Of a stretch of 64,000 bases of DNA, positions 1 to 9,128 are shown piece by piece. Positions within the stretch are counted from its first letter, which is position 1, and each line of letters begins with the position of its first letter. The position numbers and the translations under genes are program-made. A model generated the notes under the pieces. It searched no databases and was not told where the DNA came from. It saw nothing but the letters and a program-made list of their open reading frames with translations. This stretch comes from Commensalibacter melissae (GTDB lineage Bacteria; Pseudomonadota; Alphaproteobacteria; Acetobacterales; Acetobacteraceae), in the NCBI RefSeq assembly GCF_009734185.1, contig NZ_CP046393.1, positions 1,046,501 to 1,110,500 on the forward strand. The letters are read 5' to 3'.

Positions 1-96
1 CCCCATGATAGACAAGACTTTCTGATATTCATCAGCAGATAAACCGAACTGTTTTGCCAAAGCTTCATTTACAACCAATTTTTGTATCTTACTCAT
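1..96 (-). CDS. purL: Phosphoribosylformylglycinamidine synthase PurL, N-terminal fragment
   Basis: Only the first 32 codons lie in the window; the gene continues past its left edge. The visible start reads [20 protein letters not shown] and then a short acidic stretch (ADEYQKVLSIMG), which resembles the N-terminus of the small PurL found with PurS and PurQ in alphaproteobacteria. PurL makes formylglycinamidine ribonucleotide from FGAR, ATP and ammonia. Its ATG (96-94) shares one base with the purQ stop TGA (98-96), so translation is coupled to purQ. Identity rests on the N-terminal match and on position directly after purS and purQ. Confidence 0.8.
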   Translation of the reverse strand, partial: MSKIQKLVVNEALAKQFGLSADEYQKVLSIMG

Positions 97-794
97 CAAG
101 CCAAGGTCTCCATAATACCCTGGAATAAAGGTTTCCCATCTTCACTTCCCATTAAGGGATTCACCATATCTTCAGGGTGAGGCATCATTCCACAGATTCT
201 TCCATTCAAACTTACAATACCAGCTATGGCATTAATACTGCCATTTGGGTTTAACTGTCTATCTTCCGGATTTACAATTCCATTTGCTGAGCTATATCTG
301 AAGGCAATCTGTCCCTCTGCTTCAAGCTGTCTTAATGTTTCTGAATCACAAAAATAATTTCCATCTCCATGCGCAGTTGCTGTCTTGAAAACATCACCTT
401 TATTCCACCCGCATGTAAAAGCGGTATCATTTCGTTCAATCTTTAAATGACAATCACGAGATAAAAATCTTAGGCTTGCATTCGGTAGCAAAGCACCGGG
501 AAGTAATTTGGCCTCTGTCAAAATCTGAAAACCATTACAAATTCCAAGAATATATCCCCCTTTATTCGCAAAATCACAGATTTCTTTCATTATTGGTGAA
601 TGCGCCGCCATTGCACCACAACGCAAATAATCCCCATAACTAAATCCACCAGGCAAAACGATCATATCCAAAGAAGGTAAAGTTGTTTCACGATGCCAAA
701 CGATAACGGGAGTTACACCCGTTACCTGTTCAAAGGCAATCACAACATCTCGCTCACGATTGGTACCTGGAAAAACAACGATACCTATTTTCAT
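96..794 (-). CDS. purQ: FGAM synthase glutaminase subunit PurQ
   Basis: The product is 232 aa, the usual length for this class I glutamine amidotransferase, which feeds ammonia to PurL in step 4 of purine synthesis. The N-terminus [11 protein letters not shown] is typical. The nucleophile is C86 in GICNGFQ, and the His-Glu pair of the triad is H206 and E208 in MPHPED. The ATG at 794 overlaps the TAA of the upstream Rap1a-like gene (TAATG), and the stop overlaps the purL start. The gene is therefore part of a tightly coupled operon purC-purS-(Rap1a-like)-purQ-purL. Confidence 0.97.
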   Translation of the reverse strand: MKIGIVVFPGTNRERDVVIAFEQVTGVTPVIVWHRETTLPSLDMIVLPGGFSYGDYLRCGAMAAHSPIMKEICDFANKGGYILGICNGFQILTEAKLLPGALLPNASLRFLSRDCHLKIERNDTAFTCGWNKGDVFKTATAHGDGNYFCDSETLRQLEAEGQIAFRYSSANGIVNPEDRQLNPNGSINAIAGIVSLNGRICGMMPHPEDMVNPLMGSEDGKPLFQGIMETLA

Positions 795-1195
795 TATCTT
801 ACCCCAACAGATGCGTTTTTACATGGATAAGATTCATGCAAAGCACTAAAGACAGTCGCTCCTGCTGGCTGGTTCAATTGATCTGGATGTGCCTTCATAT
901 AATCAATAACTTTTTGACGCATTTCATTGCCAGATACGGAAGGATCAATGCAAAAACCGGCCGGTGCCTTGGGATCGCCTTCATTTTTGGCATAGACTTT
1001 TGAAAATGCAACAGAATCAGCAATACCGCTAATATAAATATTACATGCCCTAACCGTCTGTGATTTTTGACATAATTGCAGAAAATCGGCAGCTTTAACT
1101 TTACTCACTCTTTGCGCCTGCACTGTTGTATTTGCGCAAGCCATTAACAAAGCGATACCGGATACAGTAAATAATATTTTCTTACCTATACTCAT
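794..1195 (-). CDS. Rap1a/Tai-like small lipoprotein inside the pur operon
   Basis: This 133-aa protein has an N-terminal hydrophobic segment ending in a lipobox (LMAC, Cys about residue 20), so a secreted, probably lipid-anchored product is predicted. The rest matches my memory of the Rap1a/Tai domain: a leading Cys in DFLQLCQ, then [17 protein letters not shown], a helix [12 protein letters not shown] and a final ESYPC. That gives four spaced cysteines that could form disulphides in the periplasm. Family members include immunity proteins of type VI effectors, but many are uncharacterised. Start and stop overlap purS (ATGA) and purQ (TAATG), so it is co-translated with cytoplasmic purine enzymes, which is odd for an envelope protein. 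No cognate effector gene is visible nearby. The family call is moderate. Confidence 0.6.
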   Translation of the reverse strand: MSIGKKILFTVSGIALLMACANTTVQAQRVSKVKAADFLQLCQKSQTVRACNIYISGIADSVAFSKVYAKNEGDPKAPAGFCIDPSVSGNEMRQKVIDYMKAHPDQLNQPAGATVFSALHESYPCKNASVGVR

Positions 1196-1434
1196 GATAA
1201 AACCTCGACTTCAAAATCTTCGATAACATTATTGGCCAATAAATTTTGAGCCATTTCTATTGCCTTTTTTTTGGCTTCACTTACTGACATTTCAGATAAT
1301 TCAAGATCAACTACACGTCCAACGCGTACATCTTTTACTTCATTAAAAGACAGATTATGCAATGCATGGTTAATCGCCTTACCTTGTGGATCGAGCACAC
1401 CCTGTTTCAACTGAATAATCAAACGTAATTTCAT
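1192..1434 (-). CDS. purS: FGAM synthase subunit PurS
   Basis: An 80-aa protein, the normal size for PurS, the small dimeric subunit that bridges PurQ and the small form of PurL. It starts [20 protein letters not shown] and contains the typical [11 protein letters not shown] strand. Its ATG overlaps the purC stop (ATGA) and its stop overlaps the start of the next gene in the same way. Having PurS means the organism uses the three-protein FGAM synthase rather than the large single-chain enzyme. Confidence 0.95.
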   Translation of the reverse strand: MKLRLIIQLKQGVLDPQGKAINHALHNLSFNEVKDVRVGRVVDLELSEMSVSEAKKKAIEMAQNLLANNVIEDFEVEVLS

Positions 1435-2201
1435 TCCATATGCTCCGGATTGCTACTTTCTATAACCTCAAAATTTTTTTCAGGAATAATTTTCAATCGC
1501 TTGGCGATTTCCTGATAGGCTTCTTCCACTTTACCAAGATCACGACGGAAGCGATCCTTGTCAAGTTTTTCACCACTTGCCATATCCCAAAAACGACAAT
1601 TATCAGGTGAGATTTCATCTGCCAAAACGATATGAAATTCATCATCTTTCCATAAACGTCCATATTCAAGCTTGAAATCGATCAGCTTGATTCCGATACC
1701 CGCGAACAATCCTCTGAGAAAATCATTGATACGTAAAGTATAACTTACGATTTCATCCATTTCCTGCAAGGTCGCCCAATTGAATGTTGTAATATGATCT
1801 TCCAGAACCAGTGGGTCATTCAGTTCATCATTTTTCAAATAATATTCGACAATGGGACGGGGAAGTTTTTTCCCCTCATCCAATCCCAGACGTTTGACAA
1901 TACTACCCGCCGCAACATTTCTGACCACAATTTCCAAAGGAATGATCTCAACAGATTTTACCAGTTGTTCCCGCATATTCAAACGACGGATAAAATGGGT
2001 AGGTATATTAATTTCAGCAAGCTGCAACATCAAATATTCGCTTATGCGATTATTCAATACACCCTTCCCCGTGATTGTACCCTTTTTTGCACCGTTACCA
2101 GCCGTTGCATCATCTTTAAAATATTGAACAATTGTTCCAGGTTCAGGTCCTTCGTAAAGAATTTTTGCCTTACCTTCATAAATTTTTCGCCGACGGGTCA
2201 T
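1431..2201 (-). CDS. purC: SAICAR synthetase PurC
   Basis: SAICAR synthase joins aspartate to CAIR in purine synthesis. I place the start at the ATG at 2201 ([13 protein letters not shown], 256 aa) because it has an AGGGAC ribosome binding site and matches family N-termini. The reading frame stays open upstream to 2333, but that extra 44-residue stretch looks like translated intergenic DNA. Signatures visible are [11 protein letters not shown] and [11 protein letters not shown] 138-bp gap separates it from purB upstream, enough for an internal promoter. Its stop overlaps the purS start by ATGA. Confidence 0.96.
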   Translation of the reverse strand: MTRRRKIYEGKAKILYEGPEPGTIVQYFKDDATAGNGAKKGTITGKGVLNNRISEYLMLQLAEINIPTHFIRRLNMREQLVKSVEIIPLEIVVRNVAAGSIVKRLGLDEGKKLPRPIVEYYLKNDELNDPLVLEDHITTFNWATLQEMDEIVSYTLRINDFLRGLFAGIGIKLIDFKLEYGRLWKDDEFHIVLADEISPDNCRFWDMASGEKLDKDRFRRDLGKVEEAYQEIAKRLKIIPEKNFEVIESSNPEHME

Positions 2202-2339
2202 TATGTCCCTTAATTTTACAATGTGATTAAAATAAATTGAAATAATAAGTACTTGAAAATGCAAGCAAATATTATATGAACTTAAATCTATAATATTGCG
2301 AGAATTACTGGATTTACAAGCTCTTTTATTCAAGAATGT

Positions 2340-3692
2340 TTATTCTGGTACAGGCCCGGTTTCACCAAAAACATTCGCATAAATATAATCAAGATTTTTT
2401 GTATGCATACTGCCATCCATGGCTTTATCCAGAACCTCAGGACTGATTTTCCCCATGATTTCCGGATCATTTTCCAGATTTTCCCTGAATGTTTTTCCAT
2501 CTGCTGTATTCAATTTTGTCCAGGTAGCCATGGCACACCGTTGAACGATACGATAGGCCGCCTCTCGTGATAAACCTGCCTTGGCCAATACCAGCAATAC
2601 CTCACCAGAATGAACAACACCTCCAAGACTTTCAAGATTTGCCTTCATTTGGTCAGGATAAACAACAAGTTTTTCCATAACTCCTGCCAATCTATTCAAG
2701 GCAAAATCAAGAGTTACGGTTCCATCAGGACAAATCATTCTTTCCACTGAAGAATGACTGATATCTCTTTCATGCCACAATGCTACATTTTCAAGTGCTG
2801 GTATAACATGTGATCTTACAATTCTTGCCAATCCTGTTAAATTTTCTGATAAAACGGGATTGCGTTTATGAGGCATTGCGGAAGACCCTTTTTGATCAGG
2901 ATGGAAATATTCTTCCGCCTCACGCACTTCAGAGCGTTGCAAATGTCTTATCTCGATTGCTAGACGTTCAATAGAACTTGCAATAATAGCCAAGGTTGAA
3001 AAAAAGGCAGCATGCCGATCTCGAGGAATAACCTGTGTTGATACGAGTTCCTTTTGCAGTCCCAAATGTTCGGCGACATAAGCCTCGATCCGTGGATCAA
3101 TATGCGCATAGGTACCAACTGCACCAGATATGGCGCAAATGGCAATTTCCTTACGGGCAACGGTCAAACGTTCCTTGTTCCGTTTAAACTCCGCATAATA
3201 TCCAGCCAATTTCAAACCAAAGGTTAGTGGTTCGGCATGTATCCCATGACTTCGACCAATGGTCATGGTATATTTATGGTCATAAGCCTGCTTCTTTAAA
3301 GCTTCAAGAACTCGGTCAAGATCTTTTATCAAAAGGTCAGCAGCTTGTGTCAACTGAACAGAGAGACATGTATCCAACACATCAGAAGATGTCATTCCCA
3401 AGTGAACAAAACGACTATCCTCCCCTATTTTTCCTGCCAACCATGTTAAAAAAGCGATAACATCATGACGAACCTTGACTTCGATTGCATCAATAGCCTG
3501 GACATCCTCTTTATTGAATGTGGCCATTGCGTGATCCCCATTCTGTCGAATTTTTTTTGCTGAATCCGCCGGGATATACCCATAATTCGACATTGCTTCA
3601 CAAGCCAAAGCTTCAATTTCAAACCAAATACGATAACGATTCTCAGCATCCCATATAGAAGTCATTTCAGGACGGCTATAACGTGGAATCAT
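2340..3692 (-). CDS. purB: Adenylosuccinate lyase
   Basis: A 450-aa fumarase/aspartase-superfamily enzyme that cleaves SAICAR and adenylosuccinate, releasing fumarate. The superfamily signature SSAMPHKRNP is at residues 270-279, the flexible catalytic loop. HLGMTSSDVLDTC near residue 100 and GRSHGIHAEP near residue 150 hold the substrate-binding and catalytic His region. The start MIPRYSRPEM has an AGGAAACC ribosome binding site. It lies upstream of purC on the same strand, so it probably heads the purine operon. The short gap to the divergent TerC-like gene (3693-3816) should hold both promoters. Confidence 0.97.
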   Translation of the reverse strand: MIPRYSRPEMTSIWDAENRYRIWFEIEALACEAMSNYGYIPADSAKKIRQNGDHAMATFNKEDVQAIDAIEVKVRHDVIAFLTWLAGKIGEDSRFVHLGMTSSDVLDTCLSVQLTQAADLLIKDLDRVLEALKKQAYDHKYTMTIGRSHGIHAEPLTFGLKLAGYYAEFKRNKERLTVARKEIAICAISGAVGTYAHIDPRIEAYVAEHLGLQKELVSTQVIPRDRHAAFFSTLAIIASSIERLAIEIRHLQRSEVREAEEYFHPDQKGSSAMPHKRNPVLSENLTGLARIVRSHVIPALENVALWHERDISHSSVERMICPDGTVTLDFALNRLAGVMEKLVVYPDQMKANLESLGGVVHSGEVLLVLAKAGLSREAAYRIVQRCAMATWTKLNTADGKTFRENLENDPEIMGKISPEVLDKAMDGSMHTKNLDYIYANVFGETGPVPE

Positions 3693-3816
3693 TCTCTGGT
3701 TTCCTTTCTTCTTTCCGATAGCTTAAAAAAAGTTTATATCATAGATTTTATATAATTCGTCCAGCCTTATTTTGAATAAAATTAAGTTAAATCATCATGA
3801 AAGTAATTAATTCCCG

Positions 3817-4416
3817 ATGCTTGATTATATCCTTTCCATTTTTATCGGTCTTATTCGGATAATCCTGCTTGATATAACGCTTGCAGCAGATAATGCCATC
3901 GCAATCGGTCTGGCTGTGAATGGATTGCCCGAAAACCAGAAAAAGAAAGCAATATTCTGGGGATTGGGAGCGGCCGCAATTATCCGGATAATGTTTGCTC
4001 TTGTTGTACAGTATCTCCTAAAGATCCCCGGACTGAATTTGATCGGTGGTTTTCTTCTTTTATGGGTCTGCTGGGAAATAGTTGATGGAATAAGAAATTC
4101 CAATCATGATAAACACAATATCACCCCACCGATTCATAATACTTTAAAAAAATCCATAAGAAGTATAATTATTGCAGATATTTCAATGAGTCTCGATAAT
4201 GTTTTAGGTGTTGCAGGTGCTGCAGGAAACAATTTATGGTTAATGGCGGGAGGAATTTTCCTGTCCGTTACTTTGATGGGAATGGCAGCTTCCTATATCG
4301 CAAAATTATTGAACCGTTATAAATGGCTTGCATGGATCGGTGCATTGGTTATTTTAAGTGTTGCTATCGAACTTATCTATAAAGGTGGTGTGCAGCTATA
4401 CAATCTATTGGGTTAA
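3817..4416 (+). CDS. TerC/YjbE-family integral membrane protein
   Basis: A 199-aa polytopic membrane protein with about six hydrophobic segments. Two copies of the acidic membrane motif mark the TerC/YjbE fold: DITLAADNAIAIGLAV in the first helix and DISMSLDNVLGVAGAAG after the central loop. Relatives export Mn2+ or affect tellurite resistance and often sit behind a manganese (yybP-ykoY) riboswitch. Only 124 bp separate it from purB and I see no such riboswitch there. The substrate is therefore open; metal ion efflux is the family-based guess. The ribosome binding site is weak. Confidence 0.8.
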   Translation: MLDYILSIFIGLIRIILLDITLAADNAIAIGLAVNGLPENQKKKAIFWGLGAAAIIRIMFALVVQYLLKIPGLNLIGGFLLLWVCWEIVDGIRNSNHDKHNITPPIHNTLKKSIRSIIIADISMSLDNVLGVAGAAGNNLWLMAGGIFLSVTLMGMAASYIAKLLNRYKWLAWIGALVILSVAIELIYKGGVQLYNLLG

Positions 4417-4442
4417 ATTTTAGACTTATAAGGATAATTTTA

Positions 4443-6416
4443 ATGAGTTTTTTGATTAATAACAAAAATAAAATACCTTTCATTTCAATTTTAACTTTTA
4501 TATCCTTATCATCTATTGGCTGCAGCCAGAGTCATTCAGTGCAAACAAGATCCAGTCATGTCTCTCCTTCACAAAAACTGGCCGTTTCTTTATCTCACGA
4601 AACCGGCAAAAATCTCAAAATAAACGATAAGCTCAATCTATACTTACAATTACTTCAGACAAATGACTTTTCAGCAACAACCTATGCTGATTTCATAACC
4701 AACAATCCGACATGGCCCAATCAAAATGTTCTCTTAGACCTTATGCAAAAGCAACTTTTGAATGAGACAGATAAAAATGCCGTTTCAAACATTTGTAAAA
4801 CCCAACCCATAAAAAAGGCATCTGCTCTTAAATTTTGTGCACAACAAACTGATGTGAAACCTGAATTAATTCAAAAAGCTCGATCAGCATGGATATTCTC
4901 CATCAATTTACCTGCTGATGAACAAGATATTTTATCTGCTTATAAACAATATTTCACCAAACAAGACAATTGGAACCGATTTGATAGGCTGGAAAACGCG
5001 GGTTTAACACTTGCAGCGTCCCGTCAGGTTAAGTATCTTACCTCCGAACAAAGCAATTTGGCTTTGGCACGTCTTGCGTTTAGAAAAAAACAACAAGATG
5101 CGGAAAATTATCTAAGTAAACTTTCAAAATCCGATTTAAATGATACAAGTCTAATATACAATCGCCTAAGATGGTTACGTTTACAGAATCGCCAAGAAGA
5201 AGCCTTGAAATATTGGCGGTTTACAGGATTAAATGAAGAATTGAAATCAAACCAAAAACGTTTTTGGTTAGAGCGAAACAATCTTATTCGTGATTTTTTG
5301 AAAAATAATAATATTAAACAGGCGGCTTCATTAATTACGGATGCCAGTTGCAATCCATCCTCATGTCAACAAGATGAAATATTCTTGGGGGGGTGGATAC
5401 AATTAAGAAAACTGAATAATGCTTTAAAATCAATAGATTATTTTAAAAAATTAATTCAATCCAATAACATATCAATTAAGTCTCGTGGATATTATTGGCT
5501 TGGACGTGCCTATCAAGCAAATAATAATAACGATGAGGCAAATCAGGCATGGAGGGCGGCTTCTAAATATCCGGTTACATTTTATGGACAGCTTTCCATT
5601 GCTCAACTACACCATTTGAATGTTCAGAATTTACTATTAAATCCAAATTCCCTACAAAAAATTCTTCAAACATATCTTACCAATATCAAGGAAGCTTCCT
5701 CTTCCAATTCTCAATATATTTTTTTTATAAAAAATGAGTTAATACAAGCGGCTCAAATTTTGGTTGAACAGGGTGATTATAATCATGCCCGTCCTTTTTT
5801 AGCAGCCTATAACAAATTACATTTTGATATTGCAAATCAGATCATTAATGCAAATTATGCCAATCAGATACATTTACCGGACAATGCTGTAACCATATCT
5901 CGTCAAGCTGCAGCAAAGGGTTATATATTTTTGAAAAATGGATGGCCAAGACCTTATGAATCACTTGCAAACGAAGGATTGCCTTCGGGTTTATCCTTGG
6001 CAATTATGCGCCAAGAAAGTAGCTTTAATCCAGTTATTGTTAGTCGTGCCCATGCATATGGTCTTATGCAGCTTCTTCCCTCAACCGCCCGTGAATTGTG
6101 TCATCAGAAAAAAATACCCCTCAATATGGGTAACCCTAGCAATCTTATTGTTGCTGATAACAATATTCGTTTGGGTACCGCCTATCTAGCAAAACTGATG
6201 GAAAGATTTGATAATAATCTCATTTTCACAATCGCGAGTTATAACGCTGGACCCAACCGTGTGAAAAACTGGTTAAATTCATCAGAAAATAATTCAGTAC
6301 AAACTTATACTGATATGATAGATTGGATTGAAATGATTCCATATACCGAAACAAGAAATTATGTTCAGCATGTAATGGAAAATCTAATGATTTACCAAAC
6401 CAATATAAATAAATAG
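4443..6416 (+). CDS. Soluble lytic murein transglycosylase, lipoprotein-type signal
   Basis: A 657-aa Slt70-type enzyme that cleaves peptidoglycan to 1,6-anhydromuropeptides in the periplasm. The N-terminus has a hydrophobic signal ending SSIGC, a plausible lipobox. Residues about 60-480 are a long alpha-helical superhelix (TPR-like LGRAYQANNNNDEANQAW). The C-terminal SLT domain carries the catalytic glutamate E525 in MRQESSFNP, followed by AYGLMQLLPSTA and IASYNAGP. It starts 26 bp after the TerC-like gene, so the two may be co-transcribed. Asn and Lys content is high, in line with the AT-rich genome. Confidence 0.93.
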   Translation: MSFLINNKNKIPFISILTFISLSSIGCSQSHSVQTRSSHVSPSQKLAVSLSHETGKNLKINDKLNLYLQLLQTNDFSATTYADFITNNPTWPNQNVLLDLMQKQLLNETDKNAVSNICKTQPIKKASALKFCAQQTDVKPELIQKARSAWIFSINLPADEQDILSAYKQYFTKQDNWNRFDRLENAGLTLAASRQVKYLTSEQSNLALARLAFRKKQQDAENYLSKLSKSDLNDTSLIYNRLRWLRLQNRQEEALKYWRFTGLNEELKSNQKRFWLERNNLIRDFLKNNNIKQAASLITDASCNPSSCQQDEIFLGGWIQLRKLNNALKSIDYFKKLIQSNNISIKSRGYYWLGRAYQANNNNDEANQAWRAASKYPVTFYGQLSIAQLHHLNVQNLLLNPNSLQKILQTYLTNIKEASSSNSQYIFFIKNELIQAAQILVEQGDYNHARPFLAAYNKLHFDIANQIINANYANQIHLPDNAVTISRQAAAKGYIFLKNGWPRPYESLANEGLPSGLSLAIMRQESSFNPVIVSRAHAYGLMQLLPSTARELCHQKKIPLNMGNPSNLIVADNNIRLGTAYLAKLMERFDNNLIFTIASYNAGPNRVKNWLNSSENNSVQTYTDMIDWIEMIPYTETRNYVQHVMENLMIYQTNINK

Positions 6417-6450
6417 AGCCTCTTAGTTTATCAATGAAGGGAATTTGTTT

Positions 6451-6960
6451 ATGAATATGACATTATTGAAAAATAAATGTGATAAGCTTTGTCAGGATAT
6501 CGCTTTGCTATCACAAAAATTTCCTTTAAAAATTGTCACAGCTGAAAGTTGTACAGCTGGCCTGATTTGTTCTAGTCTCACCAATTTAGCGGGTTCTTCG
6601 CACTATATTGAGGGTGGACTGATCACATACTCCAATGAAATGAAAAAAAATATTCTGGACGTTTCAGAAAACAGCCTAAACCAATTTGGTGCAGTCAGCG
6701 AACAAGTTGCCAAAGAAATGGTACAGGGGGCACTAAAAAAAACACCCAATGCCAATTGTGCTGTTTCAGTAACGGGTATTGCGGGACCAGATGGTGGTTC
6801 TTTTAGTAAACCTATAGGATTGGTCTGGATAGCGTTTAAACAATCAGGTCATCAGCCTGTTGTGAAAAAAAACAATTTTTACGGTAATCGAAATGAAATT
6901 CGATTACAGGCCACCATAAACGCTTTGGTATTAATTAAAAAACATTTTACTTGGGTATAG
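6451..6960 (+). CDS. pncC: CinA C-terminal domain protein (PncC-type NMN amidohydrolase)
   Basis: This 169-aa protein is a stand-alone CinA C-terminal domain. Hallmarks are TAESCTAGLICSSLTNLAGS, GGLITYSNEMK, VSVTGIAGPDGG and the late RNEIRLQA motif. The family deamidates nicotinamide mononucleotide to nicotinate mononucleotide for pyridine nucleotide recycling. I chose ATG 6451 because AAGGGA lies 8 bases upstream; a TTG at 6445 is in frame but less likely. In many alphaproteobacteria this gene follows lipA-COQ10; here it sits near them but on the other strand. Confidence 0.92.
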   Translation: MNMTLLKNKCDKLCQDIALLSQKFPLKIVTAESCTAGLICSSLTNLAGSSHYIEGGLITYSNEMKKNILDVSENSLNQFGAVSEQVAKEMVQGALKKTPNANCAVSVTGIAGPDGGSFSKPIGLVWIAFKQSGHQPVVKKNNFYGNRNEIRLQATINALVLIKKHFTWV

Positions 6961-6977
6961 ATTTTTTATTTCTTATA

Positions 6978-7007
6978 TCAGCAGATCATTTTAAAAAGAT
7001 CTGCTGA
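6978..7007. terminator. Hairpin between convergent genes, probable bidirectional terminator
   Basis: A perfect 10-bp inverted repeat (TCAGCAGATC / GATCTGCTGA) with a 10-base loop lies between the ends of the pncC-like gene and the His-rich gene. The flanks are AT-rich, but neither strand has a clean T-run straight after the stem, so terminator strength is uncertain. Confidence 0.55.
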
Positions 7008-7027
7008 CAAACCAATTTTATATAAAA

Positions 7028-7474
7028 TTAATTCGCAGGAGGCATATTATTTGGATTGACTGCACCCTGCGCATTCGCGGGTCCAACAGGTGCCCCCATT
7101 GTAGGAGGTGCCGAAGCGTTAATTGGTCCATTTACAGAGGGAGAGGACTGCATAGGAGGTTGTCCCAGAACAGGTGTTGAGGGTTGTTGACCCGCTGGAC
7201 TTTGTGGAGCAAGTACACCAGTGTTTGGATCACGATTTACTGATTGTGCAGTCTGCAAGCTACGGGCATTCAAATCACGCGTGGCTTGATTTTGGCTGTC
7301 TTTATCTTGATTATAGGCAGAATGATGATGTCTCGATTTATGAGACTTACCATGTCTTACTTTATGATTGGCAACATGAGAAGCACGATGACCATGCGTT
7401 GCCGCCATTGTAGTTGCAGGTAAAGCAAAGGCAAAAGCAGCAGCCATTAGAGATAATTTAAATGTAGAATTCAT
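7028..7474 (-). CDS. Secreted His-rich and Pro-rich protein of unknown function
   Basis: A 148-aa protein I do not recognise. It has a clear signal peptide (LSLMAAAFAFALPATTMAA, cleavage near residue 25). A basic His cluster follows, with nine histidines in about 25 residues including HHH. The rest is low-complexity, rich in Pro, Gln, Asn, Ser and Gly (residues 75-148), and looks disordered. The gene is monocistronic, convergent with the pncC-like gene and followed by a hairpin. The His cluster could bind Ni, Zn or Cu in the periplasm, but that is speculation from composition alone. Confidence 0.75.
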   Translation of the reverse strand: MNSTFKLSLMAAAFAFALPATTMAATHGHRASHVANHKVRHGKSHKSRHHHSAYNQDKDSQNQATRDLNARSLQTAQSVNRDPNTGVLAPQSPAGQQPSTPVLGQPPMQSSPSVNGPINASAPPTMGAPVGPANAQGAVNPNNMPPAN

Positions 7475-7661
7475 GATTCTATCCTTTAATATATATAATC
7501 AACATTTTAATTTTTATTTTTAATTAATAAAAATCAGTTCATGTTTATTTGTGTTATTAGTCACAGTTTCATTATACTTTATTATCGTTTAAATAGCTAC
7601 AATCAGGAAAGTAAATAATCCCTCATAATGGGCTTAAACTGGCATCCATAATAAAAAATTA

Positions 7662-8096
7662 TTATGCTGTTGCATAGATATCATCGGCGCGCTTGATAAA
7701 AGCGGAAACCATTTTTTGGACCGCTTCATGAAAGATCAACCCCATAGCTTTTTGCATTAGCTTTGACTTGAACTCGAAATCGACAAAAAAATCAATTGTG
7801 CATCCTTTTTCATCGGGTAGGAAAACCCAATGATTACTTAAATATTTCAAGGGACCCCGATCATAGGTCACTTCAATCTTATCAGGACGATATAACTCAA
7901 CACGACTACCAAAAACCTCGGTAAAAGGTCCAAAACCGACTTTTAAATCAGCGAGTAAAAGTTCACTATCCTTATATCGAATATACGCTCCGTTACACCA
8001 AGGCAAAAATTCTGGGTATAAATCAACCGCGGCAACCAGATCAAACATTTGTTCGGGTGTATGGTTAATTAAACGTTGTTCGGTATGCGTAGGCAT
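7662..8096 (-). CDS. COQ10/RatA-like START-domain protein
   Basis: A 144-aa polyketide cyclase/START-fold protein of the COQ10 family, which binds ubiquinone and supports its use in respiration. The opening NHTPEQMFDLVAAVDLYPEFLPWC is characteristic, as is the amphipathic C-terminal helix. The start is the ATG at 8096 with GGAG upstream; a TTG one codon earlier is possible. It lies 40 bp downstream of lipA on the same strand, the conserved alphaproteobacterial lipA-COQ10 pairing. The E. coli homologue is annotated as the toxin RatA, but no antitoxin partner is present and the quinone-binding role fits better here. Confidence 0.9.
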   Translation of the reverse strand: MPTHTEQRLINHTPEQMFDLVAAVDLYPEFLPWCNGAYIRYKDSELLLADLKVGFGPFTEVFGSRVELYRPDKIEVTYDRGPLKYLSNHWVFLPDEKGCTIDFFVDFEFKSKLMQKAMGLIFHEAVQKMVSAFIKRADDIYATA

Positions 8097-8136
8097 CAAT
8101 CATCACTCCAGAATATTTTATTATATACACAACAGT

Positions 8137-9072
8137 TTAATGCAATGCATACCGTTTACGTTTCAACACCGTAAAATCTGCATCGGCATGATAGGATGAA
8201 CGTGTTAAAGGAGAAGCGCTTACCATCAAGAAACCTTTTGATTTAGCCAATTTTTCCAATTCTTTAAATTCATCAGGATGAACATATTCCACAACAGGTG
8301 CATGTTTGTAAGACGGTTGTAAATATTGACCCAACGTTAAAAAATCTACCTCAGCACATCTTAAATCATCCATAACCTGAATGATTTCTTCCTTTGTTTC
8401 TCCCAGACCAAGCATTAACCCCGATTTTGTGAATATGGACGGATTCAGTATTTTTGCCTCATGCAAAATTCTCATTGATTGAAAATAACGGGCGCCTGGA
8501 CGAATGGATGGATATAAACGTGGAACTGTTTCCATATTATGGTTGAAAACATCGGGTTTGGCTGCGCTGATAACAGCCATCGCCCCATCTTTTCTAAGAA
8601 AATCAGGTGTCAGCACCTCAATTGTAACAGTTGAAGAAATATTTCTTATAGCCTTGATAACATTTGCAAAATGGGAGGCCCCACCATCTTTTAAATCATC
8701 ACGATCAACAGAAGTAATTACAACATGACGCAACTTTAATTTTTGAACCATATCAGCAATTTTTGATGGTTCATCATGATCAATTGGATCAGGTTTTCCC
8801 GTTGCAACATTACAGAACTTACATGCTCTTGTGCAAATGCTTCCCAAAATCATTACTGTTGCGTGACCCTCTGACCAGCATTCACCAATATTTGGACAAG
8901 CAGCCTCTGCACAAACGGTATTTAGTTTATAATTCTGAAGCAAGGTATCCGTTTCATTAAAACTGGAACTGTGTTTAATCCTTGTTTTAATCCACGCCGG
9001 TTTAGGAAGTTTCGCAATATTCTCACCAGATAAAACTGTCTGATGACGAACTACAATACGTTTTACAGTCAT
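8137..9072 (-). CDS. lipA: Lipoyl synthase
   Basis: A 311-aa radical SAM enzyme that inserts two sulphurs into octanoyl groups on lipoyl domains of 2-oxoacid dehydrogenases. Both iron-sulphur motifs are complete: auxiliary cluster C54, C59, C65 ([12 protein letters not shown]) and the SAM cluster C80, C84, C87 (CTRACKFC). The C-terminal SSYHAD motif with the serine ligand is present. It lies 56 bp after trpC with no obvious terminator between, so read-through from the trp genes is possible. The pyruvate dehydrogenase genes that usually sit upstream in relatives are absent here. Confidence 0.98.
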   Translation of the reverse strand: MTVKRIVVRHQTVLSGENIAKLPKPAWIKTRIKHSSSFNETDTLLQNYKLNTVCAEAACPNIGECWSEGHATVMILGSICTRACKFCNVATGKPDPIDHDEPSKIADMVQKLKLRHVVITSVDRDDLKDGGASHFANVIKAIRNISSTVTIEVLTPDFLRKDGAMAVISAAKPDVFNHNMETVPRLYPSIRPGARYFQSMRILHEAKILNPSIFTKSGLMLGLGETKEEIIQVMDDLRCAEVDFLTLGQYLQPSYKHAPVVEYVHPDEFKELEKLAKSKGFLMVSASPLTRSSYHADADFTVLKRKRYALH

Positions 9073-9128
9073 TTTATATCATATTCCCGATTGTAAAAAA
9101 CAGATACGCAAAACAACATAAAACAATT

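Noticed and set aside
1794-2213. Plus-strand open frames opposite purC
   Set aside because: They mirror a conserved gene and have no ribosome binding site or family match.
2202-2333. Open frame upstream of purC adding 44 residues
   Set aside because: The segment is low-complexity, unlike SAICAR synthetases, and ATG 2201 has a good AGGGAC ribosome binding site.
3693-3816. Manganese (yybP-ykoY) riboswitch before the TerC-like gene
   Set aside because: The gap is short and I could not find the conserved loop sequences.
7662-8096. RatA toxin of a toxin-antitoxin pair
   Set aside because: There is no RatB-like partner, and the lipA-COQ10 context fits ubiquinone binding.
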